Shown: positions 25,568-33,824, counted from the first letter of the stretch. The stretch is DNA of 64,000 bases from Rhodopseudomonas sp. P2A-2r (GCF_026015985.1 NZ_CP110389.1:2512001-2576000); one strand, 5' to 3'. Notes: a model not told the origin generated them from the sequence alone. A program made the numbers and translations.

Positions 25568-26317
25568 ATGACGCGCGACTTTCCGGCCGGAAACTACAGC
25601 TACATTCCCGCCGTGTTCCAGTACTCCAGCGGCGTCAAGGCGCATCCGGATTTCGAGATCGAGCGCGTCCGCTTCGACCAGCCGGTTCCACTGGCGGACG
25701 GCTTTTCGATGATCGCCGATTACATCGAAGCGGCCGATCGTCCGCTGACGTCATTCTGCGCCTGCGAGTTGCGATCGCCGGCGGCTGTCGACGAAGCCGG
25801 CTTTCGCGCTTTCAACGAGCGCTACGTTACGACGCTCGCTGACTGGGGCATCTTCGATGGCGTCGGCACCAACAATCCGGTGGCGCGCAGCAACGTCTGC
25901 CCCGAGATCGATCCGCCGTTGGAGCCGTCCTTCTACGCCTTCTGCTTCACGCGGCCGATGCTCGGCGCGCGGCCGAGCTTCGTGATCGCCGGCGGCGCGG
26001 AGTCGCGCGGCGGCCCCGGCAGCTATCCGGAACGAATCGTGCGCTATCGCGATCTCAGTCCGGCCGCCTGGCAGGACAAGGTCCGTTTTACGGTCGGCGA
26101 GATGGAAAGCCGTCTCGGCGCCTTCGGCCACGGCTGGAAGGATACCACCGCGACGCAGGTCTACACCGTGCACGATTTCCATGCCGTGGCTGCCGACGAA
26201 CTGGTGCGTCACGGTGCGGCCCGCTCCGGCCTGACCTGGCACTATGCCCGGCCGCCGGTTGTTGACCTGGAATTCGAGATGGACACACGGCGGGTGTCGC
26301 GGGAATTCGTGATCTAA
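25568..26317 (+). CDS. Putative deaminase, CnbZ (2-aminomuconate deaminase)-like
   Basis: 249 residues from ATG 25568; the frame is open to 25499 but that would start inside the terminator. The sequence NYSYIPAVFQYSSGVKAHPDFEIERVRF, LTSFCACELRSP, FNERYVTTLADWGI, NPVARSNVCPEIDPPLEPSFYAFCFTRP and TTATQVYTVHDFHAVAADELVRHGAARSGLTWHY resembles the 2-amino-5-chloromuconate deaminase group, a RidA-like fold. That assignment is from memory of the family, not a search. Such enzymes hydrolyse an enamine in aminoaromatic breakdown, but no other nitroarene or aminophenol genes are nearby. The downstream IS lies 70 bp away and does not damage it. Confidence 0.6.
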   Translation: MTRDFPAGNYSYIPAVFQYSSGVKAHPDFEIERVRFDQPVPLADGFSMIADYIEAADRPLTSFCACELRSPAAVDEAGFRAFNERYVTTLADWGIFDGVGTNNPVARSNVCPEIDPPLEPSFYAFCFTRPMLGARPSFVIAGGAESRGGPGSYPERIVRYRDLSPAAWQDKVRFTVGEMESRLGAFGHGWKDTTATQVYTVHDFHAVAADELVRHGAARSGLTWHYARPPVVDLEFEMDTRRVSREFVI

Positions 26318-26326
26318 CGGCAAGGC

Positions 26327-26386
26327 CTCGTGCCCCGGACGCGGTGCACTGCGCCGCGCTTGCGGCGTGGTGCTTCGCAGATCCGG
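26327..26386. repeat. Dispersed palindromic repeat, family D, left half interrupted by the IS
   Basis: CTCGTGCCCCGGACGCGGTG... to CGCAGATCCGG matches the arms of the repeats at 42091-42210 and 46736-46881. Its partner arm in opposite orientation is at 27500-27580 on the other side of the IS110 element. Rejoining the two sides at the shared GG gives a continuous repeat like the copy at 42091. Confidence 0.8.
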
Positions 26387-26404
26387 CAACTGTAATTTTC
26401 GTGA

Positions 26405-27334
26405 TCAAGCGTGAAAGGGCGCTTGATCACGAAGCACCGCCTTGAGGGTGACGAGCAGCTTGCGAGCGACGGCGATCAGGGCGATTTTGGCGGGTTTGCC
26501 CGCGTCTCTCAGGGCACGATAGGCTGCTGCGAACCGGGATTTGGTTCGAGTGACGGAGACGGCCGCCATGTAGAGGGCTTCGCGGACCCGGCGCCTGCCG
26601 CCGTGGATCTTGCGGGCACCGCGGAACTTGCCGCTATCGACATTGAAGGGCGCCAGTCCAGCCAAAGCGGCGATGGCCTTTGGCGAGCGGGAGCCGAGTT
26701 CCGGCATCAGTGCCAACAGCGTGGCGGCGCAAACCGGGCCGATGCCCGGCACCGAGCGCATCAGGCGTTGTGCGGCGTGCAGGCCCTGCTGCCCGGCAAT
26801 CAGGGTGGCGATCCGCCGATCGATGCGCTGGATAGCCTGATCGAGCCAGGCGATATGCTGCATCAGCTCGTCCAGCAGGTCGGCGCCGGTTGCGGCAAGG
26901 CGGGTGCGCTCCTGCTTGCGGCAGGCGACGAGCTGATCGCGGCGCTTGTGCAGGTCGGCAAGCTGCTCCCGCGCCGGGTCGGTGGTGCCGTCGGCGCCGG
27001 GCCGCAGGCATTGGGCCATCGCCGCCAGCATCCGCGCGTCGATTGCGTCGGTCTTGGCGAGCAAGCCGATGGAGCGGGCGAAATCCCGGGCGCGGGCGGG
27101 GTTGACCCGCGCGAAAGCGATGCCGGCCGCGCTCAAGGCCCGGCGCAGCGCCTTGTCGTAGTGGCCGGTGGCCTCGAACAGCACGAATACATCGCTGCCG
27201 GCCCACCCCGCGATCAAGGCGTTGACCGCCTCGGGGAGGTTGTCGATGCGGCGCACCGTGCCGATGTTGCTGTCGAAGACGTCAAGAAAGTCCTTGGAGA
27301 TATCGATTCCAACGAAGCCAGGATGTATGATCAT
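26405..27334 (-). CDS. IS110-family transposase (DEDD serine recombinase)
   Basis: 309 residues from ATG 27334. The N-terminal RuvC-like DEDD domain shows GIDISKDFLDVF (first Asp), VLFEATGHYDKALRRAL (Glu) and LLAKTDAIDARMLAAMA (paired Asp). A coiled-coil follows (about residues 150-200), then the Transposase_20 domain with MRSVPGIGPVCAATLLALMPELG and FNVDSGKFRGARKIHGGRRRVREALYMAA, which holds the catalytic Ser. All key residues are present, so it should be active. The frame is open to 27421, but that extension would run through the donor loop of the bridge RNA, so ATG 27334 is preferred. Confidence 0.93.
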   Translation of the reverse strand: MIIHPGFVGIDISKDFLDVFDSNIGTVRRIDNLPEAVNALIAGWAGSDVFVLFEATGHYDKALRRALSAAGIAFARVNPARARDFARSIGLLAKTDAIDARMLAAMAQCLRPGADGTTDPAREQLADLHKRRDQLVACRKQERTRLAATGADLLDELMQHIAWLDQAIQRIDRRIATLIAGQQGLHAAQRLMRSVPGIGPVCAATLLALMPELGSRSPKAIAALAGLAPFNVDSGKFRGARKIHGGRRRVREALYMAAVSVTRTKSRFAAAYRALRDAGKPAKIALIAVARKLLVTLKAVLRDQAPFHA

Positions 27335-27497
27335 GATGCCTGTCCCTGTGCTGCGAGGTCCGCGGCGAACGGCCTCGATCAACTGTTCAGGTGTGGGTAA
27401 TGTAGCGCGGGCGGGTGCCAAGCCGGATCACGGTCTTCATGACCAGGGGCCCAACGGCATCCCGCCCGCACCCATCATGACAGATCCCGACTACACA
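27335..27497 (-). ncRNA. Predicted bridge RNA of the IS110 element
   Basis: The 163 bases between the element end and the recombinase start, read on the minus strand, fold into two loop structures. The first is closed by a stem (27461-27471 with 27405-27415) and carries TGGGCCCC (27446-27453), a small hairpin GGTC-ATGAA-GACC, and GATCCGG (27423-27429). These are identical to the left target and complementary to the right target. The second carries ACAGTTG (27380-27386), a CGAGG/CCTCG stem, and CACAGG (27345-27350), identical to the recombinase-side end and complementary to the opposite end of the element. This is the guide order described for IS621-type bridge RNAs. Exact RNA ends are not known. 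Confidence 0.8.
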
Positions 27498-27499
27498 GG

Positions 27500-27580
27500 G
27501 GCCCATGCTCAGTTGTGCGTCGATTGGGTCCCGGATCTGCGGAGCAGCGCAAGAGCGCTGCACCGCGTCCGGGAAACGAG
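27500..27580. repeat. Dispersed palindromic repeat, family D, right half interrupted by the IS
   Basis: GGCCCATGCT, then a spacer, then GGGTCCCGGATCTGCGGAGC and CACCGCGTCCGGGAAACGAG. It is the inverted partner of 26327-26386 and ends just before the stop codon of the ABC ATPase gene. Confidence 0.8.
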
Positions 27581-27581
27581 G

Positions 27582-28565
27582 CTAGGGCGCTGAAACCCCA
27601 TTCACCGCGTGACACGCCACGCCATCGATCAATTCCGGCACCACGGCGCGGCACAGGTCGAACACGTCCGGGCAGCGCGGATGGAACGGGCAGCCGGACG
27701 GCGGGTCGATCGGGTTGGGGATCTCACCCTTCACGGCGATGCGGGCGCGGCCGGACATCGCCAGATCCGGCACCGCACCGAGCAGCATGCGGGTGTAGGG
27801 CATACGCGGATGGCTGAACAATTCGCGGCCTTCGGCAATCTCGACAATGCGGCCGAGATACATCACGCCGATCCGGCTTGCCATGTGCCGGACCACCGCG
27901 AGATTGTGGCTGATGAACAGGTAGGTCAGGCCGAACTTGTCCTGCAGGTCGCGCATCAGGTTGAGGATCTGCGCCTGCACGGAGACGTCGAGCGCCGAGG
28001 TCGGCTCGTCGCACACGAGAAACTCGGCTTCCGAGGCCAGCGCGCGGGCGATAGCCACGCGCTGGCGCTGGCCGCCGGAGAATTCGTGCGGAAACTTCTG
28101 CGCATCGTCGGGATGGAGCCCCACCAGCGCCAGCAACTCGCCGACGCGGCCGTTGATGTCGCGCTCGCCCTGGATCAGGTCGAAGGCGCGGATCGGCTCG
28201 GCAACGATGGTGCCGACGCGCATGCGCGGATTGAGCGACGCATAGGGATCCTGAAAGATCATCTGGATGCGCTTGCGCAGCTTCTGCCGCGCTTGCGCCT
28301 GTCGGGGATCGCTCATGGAGACGCCGTCGATGATGACCTCGCCGGAGGAGGGCGGCAGCAGCCCCACCACCATGCGCGCCACCGTGGTCTTGCCCGAGCC
28401 GGATTCGCCGACCAGCGCAAAGGTCTCGCCTTTGGCGATATCGAACGATACGCCGTCCACCGCGCGCAAGAATTCCATCGGGCTGCGCTCGATCACCCGG
28501 TTCAGCCAGGGCCTTGAGACGTCGAAGGTCCGACGGAGGTTACTCACCTCTACGAGTTTCGTCAT
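27582..28565 (-). CDS. Dipeptide/oligopeptide ABC transporter ATP-binding protein (DppF/OppF type)
   Basis: 327 residues. Walker A GESGSGKTTVARM, Q-loop IFQDPYASLNPRM, signature FSGGQRQR, Walker B FLVCDEPTSALDV and switch His in LFISHNLAVV are intact. The C-terminal GEIPNPIDPPSGCPFHPRCPDVFDLC is the oligopeptide-type domain with the cysteine motif that can bind an Fe-S cluster. It is the last gene of a five-gene operon and overlaps the preceding ATPase gene by four bases (ATGA). Confidence 0.95.
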   Translation of the reverse strand: MTKLVEVSNLRRTFDVSRPWLNRVIERSPMEFLRAVDGVSFDIAKGETFALVGESGSGKTTVARMVVGLLPPSSGEVIIDGVSMSDPRQAQARQKLRKRIQMIFQDPYASLNPRMRVGTIVAEPIRAFDLIQGERDINGRVGELLALVGLHPDDAQKFPHEFSGGQRQRVAIARALASEAEFLVCDEPTSALDVSVQAQILNLMRDLQDKFGLTYLFISHNLAVVRHMASRIGVMYLGRIVEIAEGRELFSHPRMPYTRMLLGAVPDLAMSGRARIAVKGEIPNPIDPPSGCPFHPRCPDVFDLCRAVVPELIDGVACHAVNGVSAP

Positions 28566-29587
28566 GCCGCGGACTCCGTCGCCGCGTCGCGGTCATAGAG
28601 ATGGCAGGCGACGCTCTGGGCGCCGACGGGGATCGGCTCCGGCCGCTCGATCCGGCAGCGATCGAAGGCAAAGGCGCAGCGCGGGTTGAAGGCGCAGCCC
28701 GGCGGAATGTTCGACAGCCGCGGCATCGAGCCCGGAATTTGCACGAGGCGCTTGCTGGCGTCGCCGGCGAGCGTCGGGATCGCGCCCATCAGGCCCTTGG
28801 CATAGGGATGCAGCGGATTCTGTACCACGTCGCGCACCGGGCCGATCTCAGCGATGCGGCCGGAATACATCACCGCGACGCGGTCCGAGGTCTCGGCGAT
28901 CACGCCCATGTCGTGGGTTACCAGCATCACCGCGGTGCCGTGGTCGCGGCCGAGCCGCTTGATCAGCGCGATGATCTGCGCCTGTACGGAGACGTCGAGC
29001 GCGGTGGTCGGCTCGTCCGCGATGATCAGTTCGGGCTCGGCAGCGATCGCCAGCGCGATCACCACCCGCTGGCGCATGCCGCCGGAGAACTCGTGTGGAT
29101 AGGCATCGATGCGTTTTTCCGGCGCGGGGATGCCGACCTCGGCGAGCAGGTCGATGGCGCGTTTTCGCGCGGCGGTTTCGTTGAGGTTGAGATGGGTCCG
29201 GATGGTTTCGACCAGCTGGTCGCCGATCCGGTACAGCGGGTTCAGGCTGGTCAGCGGATCCTGGAAGATCATGCCGATGCGCCTGCCGCGGATTCTCCGC
29301 ATGTCCTCCGGCGGCAGATTGTCGATGCGCAGGCCGGAGAGCCAGATCTCGCCGCCGGCAATGCGGCCGGGCGGGTCGATCAGGCCGATGGCGGCGAGGC
29401 CGGTGACGGATTTGCCGGCGCCGGATTCGCCGACCACGCCCAGCACCTCGCCCTTGGCGATGTCGAAAGAGACGCCGTCGATGGCGCGCAGCGCGCCGCG
29501 CCGATTGACGAACTCGACCCGGAGATCGCGGACGGAGAGGACGGGTTCGATCATGCGCGGCTTTGCCTGAAAGGGGTGTGACGTCAT
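28562..29587 (-). CDS. Dipeptide/oligopeptide ABC transporter ATP-binding protein (DppD/OppD type)
   Basis: 341 residues from ATG 29587, which overlaps the permease stop by four bases; ATG 29554 (MIEPVLSVRDLRVEF) is an alternative and gives the usual family start. Motifs: Walker A GESGAGKSVTGL, Q-loop IFQDPLTSLNPLY, signature FSGGMRQR, Walker B LIIADEPTTALDV, switch His in MLVTHDMGV, and the C-terminal PPGCAFNPRCAFAFDRC. It pairs with the DppF-type subunit to drive import. Confidence 0.95.
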   Translation of the reverse strand: MTSHPFQAKPRMIEPVLSVRDLRVEFVNRRGALRAIDGVSFDIAKGEVLGVVGESGAGKSVTGLAAIGLIDPPGRIAGGEIWLSGLRIDNLPPEDMRRIRGRRIGMIFQDPLTSLNPLYRIGDQLVETIRTHLNLNETAARKRAIDLLAEVGIPAPEKRIDAYPHEFSGGMRQRVVIALAIAAEPELIIADEPTTALDVSVQAQIIALIKRLGRDHGTAVMLVTHDMGVIAETSDRVAVMYSGRIAEIGPVRDVVQNPLHPYAKGLMGAIPTLAGDASKRLVQIPGSMPRLSNIPPGCAFNPRCAFAFDRCRIERPEPIPVGAQSVACHLYDRDAATESAA

Positions 29588-30522
29588 CGCAGTTTCGGAT
29601 TCAGCGCGTCGCGCAGCCAGTCGCCGAGCAGGTTGATGGACAGGATCAGCGACGCCAGCGCCAGGCCCGGAAAGATCACCACCCACCACTCGCCGGAGAA
29701 CAGATAGTTGTTGCCGATGCGTATCAGCGTGCCCAGCGACGGCATGGTGTCGGGCATGCCGGAGCCGAGGAACGACAGCGTCGCTTCGGTGATGATGGCC
29801 AGCGCCAGGTTGATGGTGGCGATCACCAGGATCGGCCCCATGGTATTGGGCAGCACGTGGCGGATCATGATCACCCGCGCCGGCAGCCCGATCAGCTGCG
29901 CCGCGGCGACATAGTCCCGGTTCTTCTCCACCATCACCGAGCCCCTGACGGTGCGGGCATATTGCACCCAGAAGCTCAAGCCGATGGCGACCACCAGCAC
30001 CATGAGGGTGGTGGTGGCATCGAGCTGGTTGCCGAGCGCCGATTTGACGACGCCGTCGATCAGCAGCGCGATCAGGATGGCGGGAAAGGTCAGCTGCACG
30101 TCGGCGATGCGCATGATCAGGGTGTCGATCCAGCCGCCGAAATAGCCGGCGATCAGGCCGAGCGAGATGCCGAGCACAGCTGCGAAGGCCACGCCGAGCA
30201 CGCCGACGGTGAGCGACACCCGCAGGCCGTAGAGGATGGCGGAGAGCACGTCGCGGCCCTGTTCGTCGGTGCCGAGCAGGAACGGACTCTGGCCATCCGC
30301 GGTCCACAGCGGCGCGATGCGCGAATTGATCAGTTCGAGCTGCGCCGGATCGAAGGGGTTTTGCACGGCCAGCCAGGTGGCGAAGATCGCCAGCAGGAAG
30401 AACACCAAGGTGACGAAGGCCGCCACCATGGTCATCTTCGAACGGCGGAACAAATAGAAGATGTCGCTATCGATGGCGCGCGCGAACAGGGAGCGATGGC
30501 GCGGGGCGGGAATGTCGGTCAT
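29584..30522 (-). CDS. Dipeptide/oligopeptide ABC transporter permease (DppC/OppC type)
   Basis: 312 residues. An N-terminal cytoplasmic tail leads to a first helix (MTMVAAFVTLVFFLLAIFATWLA), then the OppC-type loop NPFDPAQLELINSRIAPLWTADGQSPFLLGTDEQGRDVLSAILYG and five more helices, with the EAA-type loop VMVEKNRDYVAAAQLIGLPARVIMIRHVLPNTMGPI. It forms half of the membrane channel. It is spaced 10 bp from the DppB-type gene. Confidence 0.95.
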   Translation of the reverse strand: MTDIPAPRHRSLFARAIDSDIFYLFRRSKMTMVAAFVTLVFFLLAIFATWLAVQNPFDPAQLELINSRIAPLWTADGQSPFLLGTDEQGRDVLSAILYGLRVSLTVGVLGVAFAAVLGISLGLIAGYFGGWIDTLIMRIADVQLTFPAILIALLIDGVVKSALGNQLDATTTLMVLVVAIGLSFWVQYARTVRGSVMVEKNRDYVAAAQLIGLPARVIMIRHVLPNTMGPILVIATINLALAIITEATLSFLGSGMPDTMPSLGTLIRIGNNYLFSGEWWVVIFPGLALASLILSINLLGDWLRDALNPKLR

Positions 30523-30532
30523 GTTCGTGCGC

Positions 30533-31513
30533 TCATGCCGGCCGGCCCACGGTGGCGCGCAGGCGCGGATCGACGATGGTGTAGAGGATGTCGACGATCA
30601 GGTTGATGGTGACGAAGATCAACGACACCACCAGCAGGTAGGCGGCCATGATCGGAATGTCGACGTTCTGCACCGCCTGCACGAACAACAGCCCCATGCC
30701 GGGCCACTGGAACACGGTCTCGGTGATGATCGCAAAGGCGATCACCGAGCCGAACTGCAGGCCGGCGACGGTGATGACCGGCACCAGCGTGTTCTTCAGC
30801 GCGTGGCCGAAATGGATCGCCCGCGTGGTCAGGCCGCGGGCCCGGGCGAAGCGGATGTAGTCGGTGCGCAGCACTTCGAGCATTTCGGCGCGCACCAGCC
30901 GCATGATCAGCGTCATCTGGAACAGGCCGAGGGTGATCGACGGCATGATCAGCGCCTTGAGGCCGGACGCCGTGAGCAGGCCGGTGGTCCACCAGCCGAA
31001 ATGCACGACGTCGCCGCGCCCGAACGATGGCAGCCAGCCCAGCACCACCGAGAACAGGTAGATCAGCAGGATGCCGATCAGGAAGGTCGGCAGCGAGATG
31101 CCGATCAGCGACACCGCCTGGAACAGCTTCGCGAGCAGCGAGTCGCGGCGCAGCGCGCAATACACCCCCATCAGGATGCCGGACAGCATCGCCAGGATGG
31201 TGGCGCAGGTGGCGAGTTCAAGCGTCGCCGGCATGCGCTCCTTCAGCAGGGCCGAGACCGGCTGGCGAAACTGGTAGGAGACGCCGAACTTGAACTGCGC
31301 CGCATCAATAAAATAGCGCGCGAACTGCACGGGAACGGGATCGTCGAGCCCGAGCGATTTGCGGATCTGCATACGCTGCTCATACGAGGTATCGATCGAC
31401 ACGATCTGGTTCACCGGGTCGCCGGCGAAGCGGAACATGGCAAACGAGATGATACCCACGGCGATCATCACGCCGACAGATTGCAAAGCGCGGCGCAGAA
31501 TGAAAGCGAGCAT
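30533..31513 (-). CDS. Dipeptide/oligopeptide ABC transporter permease (DppB/OppB type)
   Basis: 326 residues from ATG 31513, supported by AAAGGA six bases upstream; the frame is open to 31534. The DppB N-terminus MLAFILRRALQSVGVMIAVGIISFAMFRFAGDPV, six helices and the loop VLRTDYIRFARARGLTTRAIHFGHALKNTLVPVI are clear. It forms the second half of the channel. A 160-bp gap holding a repeat separates it from the binding-protein gene, which is expected to be made in excess. Confidence 0.95.
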   Translation of the reverse strand: MLAFILRRALQSVGVMIAVGIISFAMFRFAGDPVNQIVSIDTSYEQRMQIRKSLGLDDPVPVQFARYFIDAAQFKFGVSYQFRQPVSALLKERMPATLELATCATILAMLSGILMGVYCALRRDSLLAKLFQAVSLIGISLPTFLIGILLIYLFSVVLGWLPSFGRGDVVHFGWWTTGLLTASGLKALIMPSITLGLFQMTLIMRLVRAEMLEVLRTDYIRFARARGLTTRAIHFGHALKNTLVPVITVAGLQFGSVIAFAIITETVFQWPGMGLLFVQAVQNVDIPIMAAYLLVVSLIFVTINLIVDILYTIVDPRLRATVGRPA

Positions 31514-31574
31514 GGAGTCCTTTCGCTTTCTCAAAAGGTGAATGCGGCGAGGCGCATGAACAACGAAACGGGGC

Positions 31575-31674
31575 CCTCATGGTAAGGAGCCCGCCGCTGG
31601 GCGGGCGTCTCGAACCATGAGTTGTTGTGCTCATCCTTCGAGACGCCGCCAAGAGGCGGCCCCTCAGGATGAGG
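31575..31674. repeat. Dispersed palindromic repeat, family E
   Basis: CTCATGGTAAGGAG... GCGTCTCGAACCATGAG forms one stem and CTCATCCTTCGAGACGCC... GGCCCCTCAGGATGAG a second. It lies between the binding-protein and permease genes of the dipeptide-type operon, a typical position for a structure that protects or terminates part of the upstream mRNA. Confidence 0.75.
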
Positions 31675-31676
31675 CC

Positions 31677-33263
31677 CTAATCCTGCTTGGTGGCCCAGTA
31701 CAGCAGCACCTGGTTGTCGGCGCGCTGGGTGAGCTTGACCTTCTTCGACACGCCCCAGGCCAGCGCCTGTTGGTGCAGCGGGATGTAGCCGAAGTCCTTG
31801 GCGCCGATCTCATAGGCGGCCTTGATCAGCAGGTCGCGCTTGGACGGATCGGTTTCCTGCAGCACCTTGTCGGTGAGGGCGTCGAAGTCCTTGTTGCAGT
31901 AGCCGCCGACATTGGTGTCGCCGCGCGAGCTGGCGGGATTGTCGCGACAGCCCATGATCTCGTACAGCACGTTGTGGGAGTCGAGCGTGCTGGGCGTCCA
32001 ACCCAGCATGTAGAACGAGGAGTTGAAGCCGCCGGACTTCAGGATCTTGGCGAAATACAGCGCCTTCGGCTGCGCCAGCAGGTTCACCTTGATGCCGATC
32101 CGCGCCAGCATGCCGACCACGGCCTGACAGATCGCGGCGTCGTTGACGTAGCGGTCATTGGGACAATCCATGCCGACTTCGAACCCGTCGGGATAGCCCG
32201 CCGCGACGAGCAGTTTCTTGGCACCGTCTGCATCATATTTCGGCCGGGTGAACTCGCCCGACAGCTTGAACAATTGTGGCGCAATCATCAGGGCCGACGG
32301 CGTCGACAGGCCGCGCATGACGCGGGTCTTGATCAGCTCGATGTCGATGGCCTTGTAGAAGGCCTCGCGGACGCGGATGTCCTTGAACGGGTTCTTGCCC
32401 TTGACGTTGGAGAATCCCAGTTCGTCGCGGACCTGGTCCATGCCGAGGAAGATGGTGCGCAGTTCGGGACCGGTCATCACCACGGCGTTGGGGCTGGCCT
32501 GGACCCGCGCGATATCCTGGATTGGCACCGGCTCCATCATGTCGATCTCGCCCGACAGCAAGGCTGCGACGCGGGTGGCGTCGGATGCGATCGGCGTGAA
32601 GATGATTTCCTTGAGATTGTGCTCGGGGTTGCGCCACCAGTTCGGGTTGGCCTTGAACACGGTCTTGACGCCGGGCTGATGGCTTTCGATGGTGAACGGC
32701 CCGGTGCCATTGGCGTGCAGCGACGCAAAGCTCGGTGTGGTGGCTGCGGCTGGGGTCGGCTCGACGGCGCCGTTTTCCTCGCACCACTTCTTGTCCATGA
32801 TGTACCAGGTATCCCACAGCGACGTCAGGATCGGATTGGGCGCGGTCAGGATGAAGTCGACGGTGTAGTCGTCGATCTTGACCACCTTGGCATCGCTGGG
32901 GACGCGGGTCGCAAAGTTCGAGCCCTTGGCACGGACGCGGTCGGCGGAGAACACCACGTCGTCGGCGGTGAAGGGGTCACCGTTGTGGAATTTGACGCCC
33001 TTGCGCAGGTGGATGCGCCAGCGGGTCGGTTCCGGCGTTTCCCAGCTTTCGGCGAGGCCGGGAATGATCGTCAGGTCCTTGTCGCGCGCGGTCAAGCCTT
33101 CATAGATATGGCCGTGATGGGCGATGGTGGTGGATTCGTTCAGCGTATAGGGATCGAGCGATTTCAGATCGCCCTGGTTGGCATAGCGTAGCGTCTGCGC
33201 CTGGGCCGAACACGTCGCGAAGATGGCGATCGATGCGGCCAGACAAATCTTACGGATCAACAT
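31677..33263 (-). CDS. ABC transporter substrate-binding protein, family 5 (DppA/OppA type)
   Basis: 528 residues from ATG 33263; GGGGGAGA upstream and the signal peptide MLIRKICLAASIAIFATCSAQA (cleavage near residue 24) fix this start although the frame is open to 33428. The mature protein begins QTLRYANQGDLKSLDPYTLNESTTIAHHGHIYEGL, and RIHLRKGVKFHNGDPFTADDVVFS is the SBP_bac_5 signature. It captures peptides or other oligomeric substrates in the periplasm. Gene clusters of this type also carry nickel, glutathione and opine transporters, so peptide import is only the default reading. Confidence 0.94.
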   Translation of the reverse strand: MLIRKICLAASIAIFATCSAQAQTLRYANQGDLKSLDPYTLNESTTIAHHGHIYEGLTARDKDLTIIPGLAESWETPEPTRWRIHLRKGVKFHNGDPFTADDVVFSADRVRAKGSNFATRVPSDAKVVKIDDYTVDFILTAPNPILTSLWDTWYIMDKKWCEENGAVEPTPAAATTPSFASLHANGTGPFTIESHQPGVKTVFKANPNWWRNPEHNLKEIIFTPIASDATRVAALLSGEIDMMEPVPIQDIARVQASPNAVVMTGPELRTIFLGMDQVRDELGFSNVKGKNPFKDIRVREAFYKAIDIELIKTRVMRGLSTPSALMIAPQLFKLSGEFTRPKYDADGAKKLLVAAGYPDGFEVGMDCPNDRYVNDAAICQAVVGMLARIGIKVNLLAQPKALYFAKILKSGGFNSSFYMLGWTPSTLDSHNVLYEIMGCRDNPASSRGDTNVGGYCNKDFDALTDKVLQETDPSKRDLLIKAAYEIGAKDFGYIPLHQQALAWGVSKKVKLTQRADNQVLLYWATKQD

Positions 33264-33566
33264 GCGTCGCGTCTCCCCCGGCGGTTGCTGCCAGCACCGC
33301 GTTACCCTGCAACCCACGTGCCATGTTGGCAGAGTTTCTATCCGGCGCAAGCGGCATCTGGCAGACCCGGCCAGCGGACGGCCGCTGGCGGACATGATCA
33401 CCGGGGTGGCGCCGCTCGACGATCCCAAGGCCTCCGGCGTCGAACGCTTCGGTTGCTCGCGCGCTGCACTGCATCAGCCGGACCGCTTGCATTGTGACGG
33501 ACCGCGGCGATACTGGCGCTGCGTCGTCGTGCACGTCGGCATGACGACCGGATTCAGGAGCCTTTG

Positions 33567-33821
33567 ATGAAAGTTACCGTTGTCGTGGATTGCACCCCGG
33601 AAGAGGCGCGTGCGTTCTTTGGCCTTCCCGACGTGCAGCCGATGCAGGCCGCGATGATGGACCAGATGCAGGGAAAGATGATGGCCAACATCGACAAGTT
33701 CTCCCCGGAATCCATCATGCAGAGCTGGTTCACCTTCGATCCCAAGATGGGTGAGCGCTTTACGGAAATGTTCTCCAACATGGCCTCGCTCGCCACCGGC
33801 CGGACGCCGGAGAAGAAGTAA
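33567..33821 (+). CDS. DUF6489-like small protein
   Basis: 84 residues, start fixed by AGGAG six bases before ATG 33567. MKVTVVVDCTPEEARAFFGLPDVQPMQAAMMDQMQGKMMANIDKF is characteristic of a small alphaproteobacterial family of unknown function. It is acidic to neutral, Met-rich in the middle and has no signal peptide or membrane segment. It is on its own, followed by a family B repeat, and may be linked to the lipid genes downstream only by position. Confidence 0.75.
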   Translation: MKVTVVVDCTPEEARAFFGLPDVQPMQAAMMDQMQGKMMANIDKFSPESIMQSWFTFDPKMGERFTEMFSNMASLATGRTPEKK

Positions 33822-33824
33822 CTT

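Larger units (their letters stand above)
26387..27499 (-). mobile_element. Complete IS110-family insertion sequence
   Basis: About 1.1 kb. The ends were placed by comparing both flanks with the uninterrupted repeat at 42091-42210: the expected empty site reads CAGATCC-GG-GGCCCATG on the + strand. GG is present at 26385-26386 and again at 27498-27499, the 2-bp core expected of this family, which has no terminal inverted repeats and makes no longer target duplication. The recombinase is intact and the region upstream of it on the minus strand carries a readable bridge RNA. Beyond the recombinase stop only 18 bp remain before the right end. Confidence 0.85.

Noticed and set aside
26411..27400. 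329-residue open frame antisense to the IS110 recombinase
   Set aside because: It is a product of the GC-rich codon pattern of the true gene; no start signal, no recognisable domain, and composition of a shadow frame.
27335..27421. N-terminal extension of the IS110 recombinase (MAPARATLPTPEQ...)
   Set aside because: IS110 recombinases start close to the GIDISK motif; the extension would translate the donor loop of the predicted bridge RNA.
30461..31585. 374-residue open frame antisense to the DppB-type permease
   Set aside because: His/Gln/Asp/Arg-rich shadow of a membrane protein gene; the minus-strand gene has complete family motifs.
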